In this document: positions 15,480-23,509 of the stretch, piece by piece | How the letters are laid out: each line of letters opens with the position of its first letter | How positions within the stretch are numbered: the stretch's first letter is position 1 | From: Lewinella sp. IMCC34191 | Lineage (GTDB): Bacteria > Bacteroidota > Bacteroidia > Chitinophagales > Saprospiraceae | NCBI RefSeq assembly: GCF_003390935.1 | Contig: NZ_QNQZ01000002.1 | Span: forward strand, 558,001 to 622,000 | Length of the DNA: 64,000 bases | Direction: 5' to 3' | The notes under the pieces: generated by a model | Databases searched by the model: none | Seen by the model: only the letters and a program-made list of their open reading frames with translations | What the model was told of the DNA's origin: nothing | Program-made: the position numbers and the translations under genes

Positions 15480-16103
15480 CAGCCCACGCCAGTTGCGGTA
15501 ACCGTAGACCGCCATCACCACGTAGATCACCATCAGCAGGGCAAACAGAAGGGCGCCGGAGCGCAGGTAGATGAAGACGTAAGCGGTGTCGATGACCACC
15601 CAGTACAACCAGTTCTCCAGCCGGCGAGCAATCAACAGAAAGGTGGCCATCACGCTGAGGACCGTGGTGATCGCATCCGCGTAGGTACTCGTGGCATTCG
15701 TATAGGACCCTACGACCGCCCCGAGCAATATTCCTCCGAGTATCCCTATTCCGATGGTCAGCAGGTGCTCCCTGCCAGTCATCCGGACGATATCGGAATC
15801 CGGTTGGGTGTTGGCGATGGCCAGGTCATCCAGCGTACTTTCCGCCGCCGCCTCCGGGCTGCCTCGTCGCCACCGGTAGATACCTACCCCGGCCATGACC
15901 AAATAAAACACCTGTAGGAGGGCATCCGATACGAGCCGGTACACCACCAATGACTGGTGGGCCCACAAGGTGGCGCTGACGGCCGCGAAGAGCCAGCACC
16001 AGTTGTTGTCCCGGGCGGCCAGATACACGTACACCAGGGCGGTCAGGGTGGCCAGCCACTCGACTGCGCCAATATTCGCCGCCTGCGTGAATAGTTCCTC
16101 CAC
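15444..16103 (-). CDS. pnuC: PnuC-family vitamin transporter
   Basis: A 219-residue membrane protein with seven or eight hydrophobic spans. The family core is clear in ATLTALVYVYLAARDNNWCW near the N terminus and RRLENWLYWVVIDTAYVFIY near residues 165-185, where the conserved Trp and Asp line the vitamin site in known structures. Family members move nicotinamide riboside (PnuC) or thiamine (PnuT) by facilitated diffusion, followed by phosphorylation in the cytoplasm. The middle part carries an acidic insert (about 80-108) not seen in shorter members. It starts six bases after the PfkB kinase stop, so the two form an operon; the kinase could trap the imported vitamin, which is inference. NR versus thiamine cannot be decided. 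Confidence 0.85.
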   Translation of the reverse strand: MEELFTQAANIGAVEWLATLTALVYVYLAARDNNWCWLFAAVSATLWAHQSLVVYRLVSDALLQVFYLVMAGVGIYRWRRGSPEAAAESTLDDLAIANTQPDSDIVRMTGREHLLTIGIGILGGILLGAVVGSYTNATSTYADAITTVLSVMATFLLIARRLENWLYWVVIDTAYVFIYLRSGALLFALLMVIYVVMAVYGYRNWRGLLAVDRGHEAAA

Positions 16104-16109
16104 CGGCGG

Positions 16110-17024
16110 TTACAAACTGACCGTCATCAACTGACCGAAGCGCTGTACCCGCCGGTCAATCTGCTCCTGGTCCAGCGTCTGCATGCGCCGGGTTCCGAAG
16201 TCTTCGACCACGAAGCTGGCCATAGCCGAACCGTGAATGACGGCCCGCTTCAGGTTTTCAAAGCTCAGGTCGTCAGTCGCGGCCAGGTATCCGATCATGC
16301 CCCCGGCGAAGGTGTCCCCGGCACCGGTGGGGTCGACGACCTTGGGCAGCAGGAGGGCCGGAGCCGAAAACAGATTCTCGCCCTCAAAGAGCAGGGCACC
16401 GTGTTCTCCCTTTTTGATGACCAGGATCCGGGGTCCCATCTCCACGATCTTAGCGGCAGCCTTGAGCAGGCTGAGTTCCCCACTGAGCTGACGGGCTTCC
16501 TCGTCGTTGATGATGAGAACGTCGATGCGCTTGAGGACCGCCTTAAGGTCGTCCAGCGCATTGTCCATCCAGAAGTTCATGGTATCGAGGGCCGTCAATT
16601 TCGGTCGCTCGGCCATCTGGTCCAGCACGCGCGACTGCACCGCCGGAGTCAGGTTGCCCAGCATGACGTAGGGCGCCTTCTGGTAGCTCTCCGGCACCTT
16701 AGGGTCAAAATCGGCGAGGACGTTGAGTTGGGTGTCCAGCGTATCGCGGCCCATCATATCGTCGTGGTAGCGGCCCGCCCAGTAGAAGGATTTGCCGTCC
16801 TTCACTACTTCGACACCCTCCAGGTCGGATCCCCGCTTCTTGAGGTCCGCCAGGAAATCATCATTGTAGTCACCCCCGATGACCGAGACCAATTGTACCG
16901 GCTGCACGAAGTGCGTCGCGGCCATCGCGATGTAAGTGCAGCTCCCCGCCTCGATCATTTTTACCTCCCCGTAGGGCGTGTAGACATCATCGTATGCAAG
17001 GGTACCGACTGCGAGCAAGCTCAT
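16110..17024 (-). CDS. PfkB family sugar/nucleoside kinase
   Basis: The ATG at 17024 gives 304 residues (MSLLAVGTLAYDDVYTPYGE). The second PfkB signature is exact: DPTGAGDTFAGGM near residues 250-262, in which the Asp is the catalytic base, and an N-terminal GGDYNDDF segment corresponds to the first signature region. ATP-dependent phosphorylation of a sugar or nucleoside hydroxyl in the cytoplasm follows from the family. Substrate is unknown. Being immediately upstream of a PnuC-type transporter, nicotinamide riboside or another ribosyl compound is a reasonable but untested guess. Upstream is the divergent tRNA-Asn promoter. Confidence 0.87.
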   Translation of the reverse strand: MSLLAVGTLAYDDVYTPYGEVKMIEAGSCTYIAMAATHFVQPVQLVSVIGGDYNDDFLADLKKRGSDLEGVEVVKDGKSFYWAGRYHDDMMGRDTLDTQLNVLADFDPKVPESYQKAPYVMLGNLTPAVQSRVLDQMAERPKLTALDTMNFWMDNALDDLKAVLKRIDVLIINDEEARQLSGELSLLKAAAKIVEMGPRILVIKKGEHGALLFEGENLFSAPALLLPKVVDPTGAGDTFAGGMIGYLAATDDLSFENLKRAVIHGSAMASFVVEDFGTRRMQTLDQEQIDRRVQRFGQLMTVSL

Positions 17025-17050
17025 AAAGATTATTTTTAGGCCCGCAAAGA

Positions 17051-17081
17051 TTGCAAAATAAAGCCGGACGACGTAAATTTG
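17051..17081 (+). promoter_or_regulatory. Promoter of tRNA-Asn (TTG...TAAATTTG)
   Basis: TTG at 17051-17053 and TAAATTTG at 17074-17081 match the Bacteroidota housekeeping promoter (TTG, then about 20 bases, then TAnnTTTG); spacing here is 20. Predicted start of transcription is about 5-7 bases after the box, roughly 30 bases before the mature tRNA. Confidence 0.75.
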
Positions 17082-17117
17082 CGTCCGCTTAGCGCTTACG
17101 GCGCTGACGCACATATT

Positions 17118-17191
17118 GCCTCAATAGCTCAGTTGGTTAGAGCGGCGGACTGTTAATCCGTAGGTCGAAGGTTCGAGCCCTTCTTGAGGCG
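17118..17191 (+). tRNA. tRNA-Asn (anticodon GTT)
   Basis: A full cloverleaf of 74 bases. Acceptor stem GCCTCAA / TTGAGGC, D-arm GCTC...GAGC, anticodon stem GCGGA / TCCGT with loop CTGTTAA giving anticodon GTT (Asn), and T-arm GAAGG-TTCGAGC-CCTTC. The discriminator is G; the 3' CCA is not encoded (GCA follows). It has its own promoter 37 bases upstream and a strong terminator just after. Confidence 0.96.
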
Positions 17192-17198
17192 CACTTCT

Positions 17199-17235
17199 AA
17201 AAGCCTCACTTCCCCCGGAAGTGGGGCTTTTTTTT
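17199..17235 (+). terminator. Intrinsic terminator after tRNA-Asn
   Basis: Stem AAAGCCTCACTTCC / GGAAGTGGGGCTTT with a CCC loop and one mismatch, followed by a run of eight T. The A-rich left edge means it may also stop minus-strand transcripts coming from the HMG-CoA reductase gene. Confidence 0.88.
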
Positions 17236-17476
17236 GTGCCCCCAGTTTCGTCCGCCCAACGCAGTAAAGCGGAGTTGGTTTGCCGAAGCGCGTCGGAGCG
17301 GAAGATCACATGTAGCCGATGGATACATGGATCACCGGTAAGCCCCCTGGTCCGCCGAGCGGTAGCTCGTCCTTTAACTTCGTTGTGTCCGATTGATCAG
17401 CTCGATTTGTCTCTACGGGTGCTCAGTATGCTGCTAAGCGAAAGCCCGGCCTCTAAAAGCTATCTGCCCAGGGGCC

Positions 17477-18814
17477 TTACCCTTCCCCCCGCAGCTTGTC
17501 CAGATACTGCCGTACCCCATGGTGACTGATTGTCCGCCCCTCGAAGAAAGAGGTAGTCGCTTTTCGCTCGGTCGGGGAAGCGTCCAGGCTGGATAGCACG
17601 TTTTGCAGGTGCATCTTCATATGGCCGCGCTGAATGCCGGTAGTGACCAGGCTACGGAGAGCGGCGAAATTTTGCGCCAGCCCCGTCGCGGCCGCTACGC
17701 ACATCAACTGATTGGCCGTCGGACGGCCCAGGACATCGAGGGCGAGATCCGCCAGCGGGTGCAGGCGGGTAAGCCCTCCCACGGTACCAAGAGCCAGTGG
17801 AACGGTTAATTCGAAGATGAAGACGTTATCCACGACCCGGCAGCGGCTCAGCGAACGGTACGTCCCCCCCTCGGCGGCAAATGCGTGGGCGGCCGACTCT
17901 ACGGCCCGAAAATCGTTACCGGTGGCGAGCACCACTGAATCGATGCCGTTCATGATCCCCTTATTGTGGGTAACGGCGCGGTAGGGATCGTGCCGGGCAA
18001 TATCCACGGCCAGCGAAAACCGGCGGACGAAGTCGGCGGCATCCACCCCGGACCCGGCCAGGTTCATCTTCTCGATGGGGCAGCGGACCCGGGCGTTTAC
18101 CACGCAGTTGGGGGTGTGGTTGCTGAGGATGGCCATGATGACCTCCAGGTCACGCTCCCGGTCCGTTAGCAGCGGGCTGTCTGACGACCACAGCTGGATT
18201 TCGGTAGCGTAGGCCTCCAGTACCGTATTGATGAAGTTCGCGCCCATGCTATCGCCGGTACCGAAACTCACGAGAAGCTGGTAACACTGCTCGTTCACCT
18301 CCGGGAGGTGCTTCCACTGCATCGAGCGGACCCCACCTCCCCGTTTCTCCATGCGTGCCGTGATGTCCGCCGTCGCGTGCCGCAGGCGCCGTTCCAGTTC
18401 GGGGAACAGGGCCGCCCGTCGCTCCGGAGCCCCGGCCCAGCGAAAGTGAAGCTGACCAAGCTTCTCCGTGGCTACGATCTCGGCCTCGAAGCCACCCCGG
18501 CTCATCCAGTACTTAGCGGCGCTGCTTGCCGCAGCCACTACGCTGCTCTCCTCGATCACCATAGGTACGGCGTAGAGTTCGCCGTTGATGAGAAAGTTAG
18601 GCGCAATACCGAAGGGAAGGGGGAAATTGGCAAGTGTATTCTCGCTGAAATTATCGACGACCTCCTGCAGATCGCTGCTGTTAGCGTCGAAGAAGGCGAA
18701 CTCGCCGTCGTCGTGCCCCTGGAGGAAATGATTCAGTAACCATTCGCGGCGCTGATGCTTGTTGAATTTGCTGAATCCGCTGACGCGGCGGTTTTCCCGG
18801 ATGGTGTCGGACAC
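17477..18814 (-). CDS. mvaA: Hydroxymethylglutaryl-CoA reductase, class II type
   Basis: A 445-residue enzyme that interconverts HMG-CoA and mevalonate with two pyridine nucleotides. Family landmarks: FSENTLANFPLPFGIAPNF with the catalytic Glu near the N terminus, VIEESSVVAAASSAAKYW, GDSMGANFINTVLE, HNKGIMNGIDSVVLATGN with the catalytic Lys, and a His in GIQRGHMKMH near the C terminus. The length matches the bacterial class II enzyme often named 'degradative'. It is followed 16 bases upstream by the IPP isomerase gene on the same strand, so here it most likely serves mevalonate-based isoprenoid synthesis; the other pathway genes are not in the window. Confidence 0.92.
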   Translation of the reverse strand: MSDTIRENRRVSGFSKFNKHQRREWLLNHFLQGHDDGEFAFFDANSSDLQEVVDNFSENTLANFPLPFGIAPNFLINGELYAVPMVIEESSVVAAASSAAKYWMSRGGFEAEIVATEKLGQLHFRWAGAPERRAALFPELERRLRHATADITARMEKRGGGVRSMQWKHLPEVNEQCYQLLVSFGTGDSMGANFINTVLEAYATEIQLWSSDSPLLTDRERDLEVIMAILSNHTPNCVVNARVRCPIEKMNLAGSGVDAADFVRRFSLAVDIARHDPYRAVTHNKGIMNGIDSVVLATGNDFRAVESAAHAFAAEGGTYRSLSRCRVVDNVFIFELTVPLALGTVGGLTRLHPLADLALDVLGRPTANQLMCVAAATGLAQNFAALRSLVTTGIQRGHMKMHLQNVLSSLDASPTERKATTSFFEGRTISHHGVRQYLDKLRGEG

Positions 18815-18830
18815 GGGTTGGAGTGTATAG

Positions 18831-19889
18831 TTATAAGCGGGGACGAAGATAGGCCTTCGCCAGTTCCAACCCCCGAATCTGTGTGGCCACGTAGCGCTGC
18901 AGGCTTCCGTAATCCTCCCGGGCGTGACGTAGCAAGGCCGATGCCTGCCCGTAAATGGCGGGCACCGAACTCAGGGAAGTCAGGTAATAACCATCCAGAA
19001 ACGACCGGACCCCACCGCTGATGATCACCTTCTGGCAACGCACGTTCTGCGGAGCTTCCTCTACCAGCTTATTGATCTGACGAACCATTTCCTCGGCGGA
19101 GTGGCCGACCCGGGTCAGTCCTTCGTAGGCCAGCCGGGCCAGTGCGTCCGAGCGGAATAATTCCAGCTTACTGAAGTTCGTCCCCCCGTTTGCCGCCGTA
19201 TCGAGCGCCAGTATCGGCAGTTCCAGCAGCGATCGCAGGCTGGCCGGCCCCATCCCCTGCCCTACTTCCTTCACGATGACGGCCAGATCGGGCAGGAGGC
19301 GCACGACCTCGCGGATCGTTTCCAGCGGGGATACATTGAAGCGGTCGCCCTCGGGTTGCAACCACTCCTGCAGCGGATTGACGTGGATGATGAGTCCGTC
19401 AAGGCTCAGTGAATCGACGAGTTGTTGGATCAGCACCGATTCGCCGTCTTCTAACAGGCGCTGTACCTGGGCGGCGCCGAGGTTAGCGAAGATGGGTACC
19501 TCGTCGCCGGCGAGTGGCCGTACGTTGAAGTCGCCAAAGCGGTGATCTTCGTAGAGCAGACTCCGACAGGACCCTAAACCCATTCCAAGGCCGAACTCAC
19601 CCGCCGCCCGCGCCAGGTTGTGGTTGATGATCAGCGCTTTTTCGGTACCACCGGTCATACTACTGACCCAAAGCGGGGCACGGAGAAATTTTTCGCCCCA
19701 GTCCATATTTCCGTAGCTGCCCGGCAGCGGGTGGGCGGCTAATAGCGGTTCGTAATCAAACCGGCCGTCTAGCCCATCCCGGTCGGCCTGCGAATCGAAG
19801 GCAAGCTCAATATGGTCCTCCTTTCGACCGGGTGCATTAGGATCTTCCATAGCGGCCCCCGGCAGGTGAATGGGCAAAGTTTCCGACAT
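18831..19889 (-). CDS. fni: Isopentenyl-diphosphate delta-isomerase, type 2 (FMN-dependent)
   Basis: A 352-residue TIM-barrel flavoenzyme that isomerises IPP to DMAPP. Type 2 signatures: MTGGTEKALIINHNLARAAG near residues 78-97, the metal/diphosphate motif HVNPLQEWLQPEGD, VIVKEVGQGM and the FMN phosphate-binding SGGVRS late in the barrel. NADPH-reduced FMN and Mg2+ are needed in characterised members. It is transcribed first, then HMG-CoA reductase. A hairpin plus T-run lies 40 bases upstream of its ATG (19930-19959), in terminator orientation, which might attenuate the pair. Start at 19889 (ATG) fits the family length. Confidence 0.93.
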   Translation of the reverse strand: MSETLPIHLPGAAMEDPNAPGRKEDHIELAFDSQADRDGLDGRFDYEPLLAAHPLPGSYGNMDWGEKFLRAPLWVSSMTGGTEKALIINHNLARAAGEFGLGMGLGSCRSLLYEDHRFGDFNVRPLAGDEVPIFANLGAAQVQRLLEDGESVLIQQLVDSLSLDGLIIHVNPLQEWLQPEGDRFNVSPLETIREVVRLLPDLAVIVKEVGQGMGPASLRSLLELPILALDTAANGGTNFSKLELFRSDALARLAYEGLTRVGHSAEEMVRQINKLVEEAPQNVRCQKVIISGGVRSFLDGYYLTSLSSVPAIYGQASALLRHAREDYGSLQRYVATQIRGLELAKAYLRPRL

Positions 19890-19929
19890 AATATTGCCAA
19901 CGTTGGGCTAAAAGAATGGTTGAAAGGAT

Positions 19930-19959
19930 AAAAAAAGGGAGTGCCCACTGGGCACTCCC
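19930..19959 (-). terminator. Terminator-like hairpin in the fni-mvaA leader
   Basis: On the minus strand GGGAGTGCCCA-G-TGGGCACTCCC (19937-19959), perfect 11-bp arms, followed by seven T (19930-19936). It points towards fni, whose ATG is 40 bases further. No minus-strand gene is seen upstream, so it is either a leader attenuator or the end of a small RNA. Confidence 0.75.
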
Positions 19960-20122
19960 TGAAAAACGGTCTTTCCAAAAAGCAAACACTTGACAAATTC
20001 TTTTCCCGCTGTGGGGATCGTGCGTAGTTCAACACACCAGATGGTTACACCATTTTCGGCATGTCGGCATCACACGTTATATCTTTAGGGTTTCCAGCAT
20101 TTGGCGTTTACAAAAGTTCACA

Positions 20123-20635
20123 ATGAAGAAGACATCGATACTGATACCTTTAATCCTTGTTGTCTGCCTGATCGCGCTTGCGCTGCTCGTTTCTCAGGCT
20201 ATTGCCGCATCGGAGCAAAGCCAAACTGGGATCGAAGATAAGGCCATTTCTTCGGAACATCCAAGGCTTACACCCGATGATTCCCTGAATATCCGTGACA
20301 GCCAACGGATGGCCGATGGATCATCTACCACGCAAAACCAACGTTTTCAGGACCTTGTGCCCGCCACCAGCGCCGACGATGGTGTGACGTCCAATAGTTC
20401 AAATACTGGCAATTTTTTTGTAATTGCCGGCACCTTTCGGCAGCAGATCAATGCGCGGACCCGTGTACGTAACCTGAAATCGGCGGGCTTTGATCGCACC
20501 GCCCTCGAGATTTTTGATCGCGGTAAGTACGCCGTCGCCCTCGTGGATCACACGGAATCGTACGGTGAAGCCGCCGAACTGGCGCAACGGGTTCGTAGTG
20601 CGGGCTTCGAAGTGGAAGTTTACCGCAAACGATGA
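20123..20635 (+). CDS. SPOR-domain membrane-anchored protein
   Basis: A 170-residue protein with an N-terminal membrane anchor or signal peptide (residues 5-29, ILIPLILVVCLIALALLVSQ), a polar low-complexity linker (about 30-95), and a C-terminal SPOR domain (about 97-168: FFVIAGTF, RVRNLKSAGF, KYAVALVDH, RVRSAGFEVEVYRKR). SPOR domains bind denuded septal peptidoglycan, so a role at the division site or cell wall is likely. The start codon is clear and a TATCTTTA box lies 30 bases upstream. It is convergent with the rhodanese gene, two bases apart. Confidence 0.85.
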   Translation: MKKTSILIPLILVVCLIALALLVSQAIAASEQSQTGIEDKAISSEHPRLTPDDSLNIRDSQRMADGSSTTQNQRFQDLVPATSADDGVTSNSSNTGNFFVIAGTFRQQINARTRVRNLKSAGFDRTALEIFDRGKYAVALVDHTESYGEAAELAQRVRSAGFEVEVYRKR

Positions 20636-20637
20636 AC

Positions 20638-20931
20638 TTACTTCTGGTAGGCTAACATGCCGCCTTCCAGGTTTCGCACGTTTTTGAAGCCGGACTGGCG
20701 GAGCAATTCCTGGGCCATCGCGGAGCGCTTTCCGCTGCGACAGTAAACAATGATTTCCTGGTCCCGGTACGGGGCCAGTTTTTCCATTCCCATACTCAAC
20801 TGTCCTAGCGGCACGTGAATGCCTCCGACGTTAAATTCGGCTCGTTCATAATCTTCCCGAACGTCCAGCAAGACATAATCTTTCTTGTCTTCCTTTTCAC
20901 GTCTTTTCAGTTCTTCTACGGTTGCTTCCAT
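20638..20931 (-). CDS. Rhodanese-like domain protein
   Basis: A 97-residue single-domain rhodanese. The DVRE motif (VLLDVREDYERAEF) is followed by the active-site loop YCRSGKRSAMA with the catalytic Cys, and the C terminus NVRNLEGGMLAYQK is typical. It can carry a persulfide sulfur; the partner is unknown. No signal peptide, so cytoplasmic. The first 20 residues are highly charged. Confidence 0.9.
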   Translation of the reverse strand: MEATVEELKRREKEDKKDYVLLDVREDYERAEFNVGGIHVPLGQLSMGMEKLAPYRDQEIIVYCRSGKRSAMAQELLRQSGFKNVRNLEGGMLAYQK

Positions 20932-20991
20932 TGATCTTTTGACTTACAGGTCAGGGTTCGGTTTGACGCAACAAGGATAAGGCAGAATAGA

Positions 20992-23460
20992 TTACTTCCT
21001 AACGAATTTTACGCGGCCTACCCGCTCATCCGCCCGGCATTCGAGCAAATACAGACCCGCCGGTAAGTGACTCACGTCCACCTGCGTACTTCCCCGCTGG
21101 CGCAGTACCTCCCTGCCATCCATCGATAAAATTACGATTTGTATCTCGCTGTTTATAAGTCGATTAGGCAAACGTATGTTCACTATTCCGTTTGTAGGAT
21201 TCGGAAAGAGCCGGAGGTCGGCGCTCAAATCGCGCGATTCCCCGGTCGACGTTGGGCGGACATCGGCTCCGGAAAGCAGCGGCCGAATCATAATAGCGCC
21301 CCGTGTAGAGCCCAGTAGTTCCTGCCAGCCACTGCCGGCATCAAAGTACTGCAGTCCGCTTAACGGATTATTGCGGTCAAACCCCACCGATAAAGACCGG
21401 TCGGACTCCTGCTGTTGCCACCCCACGAAAAACGCGCCCACCGGCAGGGGCAGGGGCTCCTCCAGCGCGTAACTGGTAAAGGCCTGTAGGGAGTCCCGGT
21501 AGTAATCCTCGGCGTACAGCAAGGGGTAGTCGGCGGCATAAAGCAATTCTCCCGGTCCGCCAGTTTCGCTTTCGCCGTAGACCACCAGTGTGATCCCCTG
21601 GTTGCCGGCACCGTCCAGTAACCTGGGCAAGCGAATCCGTATTCCGGTCAACTCATCCTCCACGAAGGCGGTATACCGCTGCACGATAATATTTCCGCCC
21701 TGCCCCTCAATGGCCACTTCCGCCGTGCCGTCATCGTAGGCCATGTAGTCTCCCAGTTCGGTTATCTCGGTCGCCTGACTGTTCTCCAGTATTCCCGGCG
21801 CGAAGCTGGCATCTTCCGTAGCTACGGTAAGATCATAGGTCGTGGACAGCGTATAATTCCTCGCCGGATCGAGCCCGGATAGATAAGCGCGTAATTGGTT
21901 GTAGGACGGCAATTGATCGAAAGTGCCGCGTCGCTCCTCGATCCCCGCCGGGGCGATGCCGTTGTCCTGCCCGAAGTAGGCGGACGGGATCAGGCCGTTC
22001 TCTCCGATCACCGTACCGTTCGTCTCGTCGACGATGCGAAACCGCGAGGCGGTCACCGGCGTCACGTCCGCCCGGTGGTTCCACATCCGTAGGTATACGC
22101 TATCCACCAGCAGGCTCTGCCCGCCCGCCTGGAGATGGCGCACCGGAATGCTGGTGTACGGGGCGGTCAGCCGGAACGGTTGCTCGATCAGGGCGAGGTC
22201 CTGGTTGACCAGGCTAACGGATTGGTTGCTCAGCTTGACATAGTCGAGGTTCCAGTTATCCACGGAGCCCCGCTCGGTGCTGAGATTGACGAAGCGAAAT
22301 TGGAAACCGTCGTATTCGTAAGCGGCCGGCACCGCGATCGTCTCCCCCGTGAATTCCGGGATGAAGCTGTTCGGCCGGGTACTCAGTAGGCCCTCCCGGG
22401 AAAAGACCGTATTCCAGCTGCCGTCGGGCGCTAGAAACTGCACCAGGAAGCTATCCTGTACCTCCGGCCGGTTACCGTAGCCCTTGGCCTGAAGGTAGAA
22501 GGAGAGTACCGTTCCACTCTGTCCGGCCAGGCGGATCGGAACGGAGGTCAGGTAATCGCGTGGGGTAGATCGGCGGCCGTTGCCAATCTGCGGGTACGAT
22601 TGGCCGGCGTAGTCGACGGCGTCGAAGGTTGCCACGCCAAGGGAAGGTGGTCGCACGCCGTAGCCACGGTTGATCAGGACATCGGCATCCTGCCAGTAAT
22701 CCAGCTCCGGGCGTACGTCATCGTAGCTGAAATCGTCAAAGAAGGGCAGGCTTACCGGTTCCCGGTCGAGGGTGAAGGTCGTGCGGTAGGTATCGCAGAG
22801 ACCGTATTCGTTGCAAACCGTGACGCATACCTCGTCGATACCGCCGTAGCGGGCGGCTTCGTACTGAAAGTCGTTCCCCCCGTCCATGCCGGTAAGAAAG
22901 GCGAATCGCTGTCCCCGCCCGGGGTAATCGTCGGTGCAGCTTCCAATGGTCCGGCAGAACGCACCACCGGGAAGCTCCGGCTCGGGCACGCTGACCTCCG
23001 TAAAGGACTCAGGCGTCACGAGTTGGTTACCGAGTTCGATGGTCCGCCCGGCGCGTTGTACGAGCAGGACGAGAAAGGTCGTATCCGCGCAGACCGTAGC
23101 GGAGCAGACGGTGAAACCCACCGTGTCCAGCCCCTGCTCTACGTCGGGGAGGGCCGTGTAGATCACGGTATCGTTGCGTAGCTCCACGGTACCGAAGTTG
23201 GCTTCGTCGCAGCCGATGCAGCGGTAGTCATTCAGGTCACTCCCCAGGCCGGCGGTATCGAGGTCGATCCGTACGGTGCTACCCGCCCCGGCCAGTATCC
23301 GCTCGATACCGGGCAGATCCGGGTCCTCGCAGGTTTGCAGCCCGGCGGGGGCGTGCCGGGGTCGGCCGTCGAGCAGCTGGGCGTGCTCGGCTAGTGGGAC
23401 GATTTGTTGGGCGGCCAGCCCGGCGCTGCAGGCCAGTAGGAGGGAAAGTAGGAGCTTCAT
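20992..23460 (-). CDS. T9SS type A sorting-domain secreted protein
   Basis: An 822-residue protein with a signal peptide (residues 1-18, CSAGLAAQQ) and a C-terminal type IX secretion domain of about 75 residues (LFPNPTNGIVNIRLPN, SMDGREVLRQRG, LPAGLYLLECRADERV, FVRK). The middle is Cys-poor beta structure with a region near 240-410 that resembles a jelly-roll domain (LPFFDDFSYDD, GTVLSFYLQAKGYG, WNLDYVKLSNQS). No catalytic motif is visible. It should be exported through the outer membrane and either released or attached to the surface. It starts 49 bases after the ligase gene on the same strand and could be cotranscribed. Function unknown. Confidence 0.86.
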   Translation of the reverse strand: MKLLLSLLLACSAGLAAQQIVPLAEHAQLLDGRPRHAPAGLQTCEDPDLPGIERILAGAGSTVRIDLDTAGLGSDLNDYRCIGCDEANFGTVELRNDTVIYTALPDVEQGLDTVGFTVCSATVCADTTFLVLLVQRAGRTIELGNQLVTPESFTEVSVPEPELPGGAFCRTIGSCTDDYPGRGQRFAFLTGMDGGNDFQYEAARYGGIDEVCVTVCNEYGLCDTYRTTFTLDREPVSLPFFDDFSYDDVRPELDYWQDADVLINRGYGVRPPSLGVATFDAVDYAGQSYPQIGNGRRSTPRDYLTSVPIRLAGQSGTVLSFYLQAKGYGNRPEVQDSFLVQFLAPDGSWNTVFSREGLLSTRPNSFIPEFTGETIAVPAAYEYDGFQFRFVNLSTERGSVDNWNLDYVKLSNQSVSLVNQDLALIEQPFRLTAPYTSIPVRHLQAGGQSLLVDSVYLRMWNHRADVTPVTASRFRIVDETNGTVIGENGLIPSAYFGQDNGIAPAGIEERRGTFDQLPSYNQLRAYLSGLDPARNYTLSTTYDLTVATEDASFAPGILENSQATEITELGDYMAYDDGTAEVAIEGQGGNIIVQRYTAFVEDELTGIRIRLPRLLDGAGNQGITLVVYGESETGGPGELLYAADYPLLYAEDYYRDSLQAFTSYALEEPLPLPVGAFFVGWQQQESDRSLSVGFDRNNPLSGLQYFDAGSGWQELLGSTRGAIMIRPLLSGADVRPTSTGESRDLSADLRLFPNPTNGIVNIRLPNRLINSEIQIVILSMDGREVLRQRGSTQVDVSHLPAGLYLLECRADERVGRVKFVRK

Positions 23461-23509
23461 TCGTGTCTGTTAGCCACTACGCAACGTTGGCGGCGGCAAT
23501 AAGATTGGG

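Noticed and set aside
17121..17309. 62-residue minus-strand frame over the tRNA, ending in GLEPSTYGLTVRRSNQLSY
   Set aside because: It is the antisense of tRNA-Asn, a well known false protein found next to tRNA genes in many genomes.
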